6,864 nucleotides of DNA from Spirochaetaceae bacterium (GTDB lineage Bacteria > Spirochaetota > Spirochaetia > DSM-27196 > SLAA01): positions 1 through 6,864 of the forward strand of contig PXEI01000013.1 of the NCBI GenBank assembly GCA_003564775.1, read 5' to 3'. The notes below the pieces were generated by a model, which did not search any database, was not told the DNA's origin, and saw nothing but the letters and a program-made list of their open reading frames with translations. The translations under genes and the position numbers were made by a program. This document shows positions 5,108 through 6,864 of this stretch, piece by piece (position 1 is the stretch's first letter; each line of letters starts with the position of its first letter).

Positions 5108-6864
5108 ATGGCGGATGTCCAGGCACTACTCACAGACTCATTTCTGCGGAAGCGCAGCGATGTACTCGTAGCGGTAGGTGTGATTGTCATTATTCTTATG
5201 ATGATCATTCCCTTGCCGACGGTTATCCTCGACTCACTTATGGCGCTCAACCTTGTGTTTGCGCTGCTGACAATTCTCATTGTGTTGTACACAAAAAATG
5301 TACTTGAGTTCTCGGTCTTTCCTACGGTGCTGCTCATTGCAACAGTTTACGGCTTGGCGCTGAACGTATCCTCAACTCGACTGATACTGTCTCAAGGCGA
5401 GCAATTTGGGGGCGCGATCATTCGCGCCTTTGCGAGTTTTGTCGTTGGTACGGCGGGTACCGAGGGCCTGGTTATTGGCGTAATTATCTTTGTTATCCTC
5501 ATTGCGGTGCAGTTTTTGGTCATTACTAAGGGTGCCACGCGGACAGCCGAGGTTGCGGCACGTTTCACACTGGACGCATTGCCGCAGAAGCAAATGGCAA
5601 TTGAGGCGGAGTATAATTCCGGTATCCTGACGGAGGAAGAGGCAACAAAGCGGAAGCTTGAGCTGGAACAGGAAGTTGACTTCTACGGAGCCATGGACGG
5701 TGCCTCCAAGTTTGTGTCGGGAAACGTCAAGGTTGGTATCCTCATAACCATTATCAACATCGTCGGAGGAATTATCGTAGGGATGTCGATCCGCGGTGAA
5801 AGCCTGGACGTGGCCCTCACGACCTACGTTTCGTTGACGGTGGGTGACGGGCTTGTAACCCAGTTCCCGGCCCTGTTGATCTCCACTGCAAGTGGTCTCA
5901 TTGTTACCCGTGCCGCATCTGAGGGCAGCTTTGGTGAGGACGTAACCAAGCAGTTTACCAATCAGGCGCGTGTGTACTGGATAGCGGCCTTTTTCTTGAC
6001 CGTGCTTTCGTTCCTACCAGGCTTCCCATGGTATGTTCTCATGCCCATGGCCGTTTTGTCGGTGATGCTGGGTATCCGCATTGGGCGCCGCGACGCGTCG
6101 GAAGCAGCCGACGAGCGTGCAGCCGAGGAGCGGAAAAAGCCCAAGGACACGCCACCGGAGCTCTCACCGGTTGCCCCGCTTGATCCAATTTCGCTCGAAC
6201 TTGGGTACGGACTGGTTCCACTTGTTGATCAGGATAAGGGAGCTGAGCTCCTGGATAGAGTTACACGCATTCGACGCGAGACAGCGCTGGAACTCGGTCT
6301 TGCCGTACCCCGCATTCGCATTATAGACAACATGCGGCTTGAGCCCTCGGAGTACTCATTCAAGATCCGCGGGGTAGAGGTGGGCCGTGGGAAAATTCGC
6401 ATGGGGCACTATCTATCCATAAATCCGGGGGGCGTGCGTGAGGAGATTCCCGGTGAGTCGACCACAGATCCCGCCTTTGGCTTGCCCGCAAAGTGGATTG
6501 TTGAGGATCAACGGGAACAGGCTGAACGGGCTGGGTATACTGTTGTCGATGCGCCCTCAATTATTGCAACGCATCTAACGGAACTCATTAAGCGGCACGC
6601 CTCGGACATTCTGGGACGCCAGGAGGTGAAAGCAATGCTTGATGCGCTCAAGCGTGAGTACCCGGCCGTTGTTGAGGAAGTGCAGTCGGCGCTCTCGGTT
6701 GGTGAGGTTCAGAAAGTCCTTCAATCCTTGCTTCGTGAGCAGGTCTCTATTCGTAACCTCGTGACGATCTTGGAGGCCCTGGCCGACTATGGTAATATCA
6801 CAAAGGATACTGGGTTCCTGACCGAGAAAGTACGACAAGCCTTGTCGCGGCAGATTAGCAAACA
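5108..6864 (+). CDS. flhA: Flagellar export-gate protein FlhA (partial, 3' end outside window)
   Basis: FlhA forms the nonameric ring of the export gate, couples ion flow to secretion, and docks chaperone-substrate complexes through its cytoplasmic part. From ATG 5108 the frame stays open to the window edge, giving 585 residues of an expected ~690-710; the last cytoplasmic subdomain is cut off. Residues about 19-325 carry some eight membrane segments. The FHIPEP-type loop runs from about 139 to 206 and includes TKGATRTAEVAARFTLDALP (140-159), KQMAIEAEYNSG (161-172) and DFYGAMDGASKFVSGN (191-206). R145, R152 and D156 match Salmonella R147, R154 and D158. Differences from the common sequence are Q160 for Gly, E166 for Asp, and N206 at the position of Salmonella D208. 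Residues 326-358 are a charged linker, and 359-585 belong to the cytoplasmic domain (PRIRIIDNMRLEPSEYSFKI, SIIATHLTELIKRHA, QSLLREQVSIRNLVTILEAL). No frameshift is seen. Confidence 0.96.
   Translation, partial: MADVQALLTDSFLRKRSDVLVAVGVIVIILMMIIPLPTVILDSLMALNLVFALLTILIVLYTKNVLEFSVFPTVLLIATVYGLALNVSSTRLILSQGEQFGGAIIRAFASFVVGTAGTEGLVIGVIIFVILIAVQFLVITKGATRTAEVAARFTLDALPQKQMAIEAEYNSGILTEEEATKRKLELEQEVDFYGAMDGASKFVSGNVKVGILITIINIVGGIIVGMSIRGESLDVALTTYVSLTVGDGLVTQFPALLISTASGLIVTRAASEGSFGEDVTKQFTNQARVYWIAAFFLTVLSFLPGFPWYVLMPMAVLSVMLGIRIGRRDASEAADERAAEERKKPKDTPPELSPVAPLDPISLELGYGLVPLVDQDKGAELLDRVTRIRRETALELGLAVPRIRIIDNMRLEPSEYSFKIRGVEVGRGKIRMGHYLSINPGGVREEIPGESTTDPAFGLPAKWIVEDQREQAERAGYTVVDAPSIIATHLTELIKRHASDILGRQEVKAMLDALKREYPAVVEEVQSALSVGEVQKVLQSLLREQVSIRNLVTILEALADYGNITKDTGFLTEKVRQALSRQISK

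Noticed and set aside
6091..6100. Palindrome CGACGCGTCG inside flhA
   Set aside because: There is no spacer to form a hairpin, it falls in the charged linker coding region, and a single 10-mer palindrome is expected by chance in a window of this size.
1..6864. A novel defence, mobile or biosynthetic system
   Set aside because: Every gene belongs to the known flagellar switch/export set, they are on one strand with coupled spacing, and there are no insertion ends, recombinases, repeat arrays or foreign-looking inserts.

Overview
This window is a contiguous piece of a flagellar (motility) operon. All genes lie on the + strand and are tightly packed. In order they are: the 3' end of fliM, a long FliN-type switch gene (fliY-like), fliO (called fliZ in spirochaetes), fliP, fliQ, fliR, flhB, and the first 585 codons of flhA, which runs off the right edge. 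The order fliM-fliY-fliZ-fliP-fliQ-fliR-flhB-flhA is the one known from spirochaete motility operons. The FliY architecture, and the Leu-Gln-Trp-Phe lead-in of FlhB as I recall it from Treponema, also point to a free-living or host-associated spirochaete (Spirochaetaceae-like) with fairly balanced base composition. This placement comes from family knowledge and was not checked against a database. Firmicutes and Thermotogae also have FliY-type proteins, so they are the main alternatives.

Region by region: 1-1251 encodes two C-ring (switch) components. FliM is present only as its C-terminal tail. FliY has an N-terminal CheY-P-binding-type peptide, a degenerate CheC-like middle region, a Gln/Gly/Pro-rich linker and a C-terminal FliN (SpoA) domain. 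Positions 1294-3899 encode the membrane export-gate proteins FliO, FliP, FliQ and FliR. Positions 3896-5071 encode FlhB, the substrate-specificity switch with the NPTH autocleavage site. From 5108 to the end lies FlhA, the export-gate ion channel and docking platform. Together these genes build the rotor switch and the flagellar type III export gate that sits inside it.

Genes touch or overlap at fliM/fliY (2-nt gap), fliP/fliQ (1-nt overlap) and fliR/flhB (4-nt overlap). The fliQ/fliR gap is 10 nt. The only longer gaps are about 42, 47 and 36 nt, before fliO, fliP and flhA. I see no stretch over 300 bases without a gene, and no promoter, terminator, RNA gene, mobile element or CRISPR array.

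The window is a conserved housekeeping cluster, and I do not find an undescribed system in it. The points most worth a second look are: a probable CTG start for fliO that restores a signal peptide; a FliY whose CheC-like repeats have lost the catalytic Asn; a FlhA with Asn where Salmonella has the functionally important Asp208; and a 22-nt near-perfect hairpin inside fliR.
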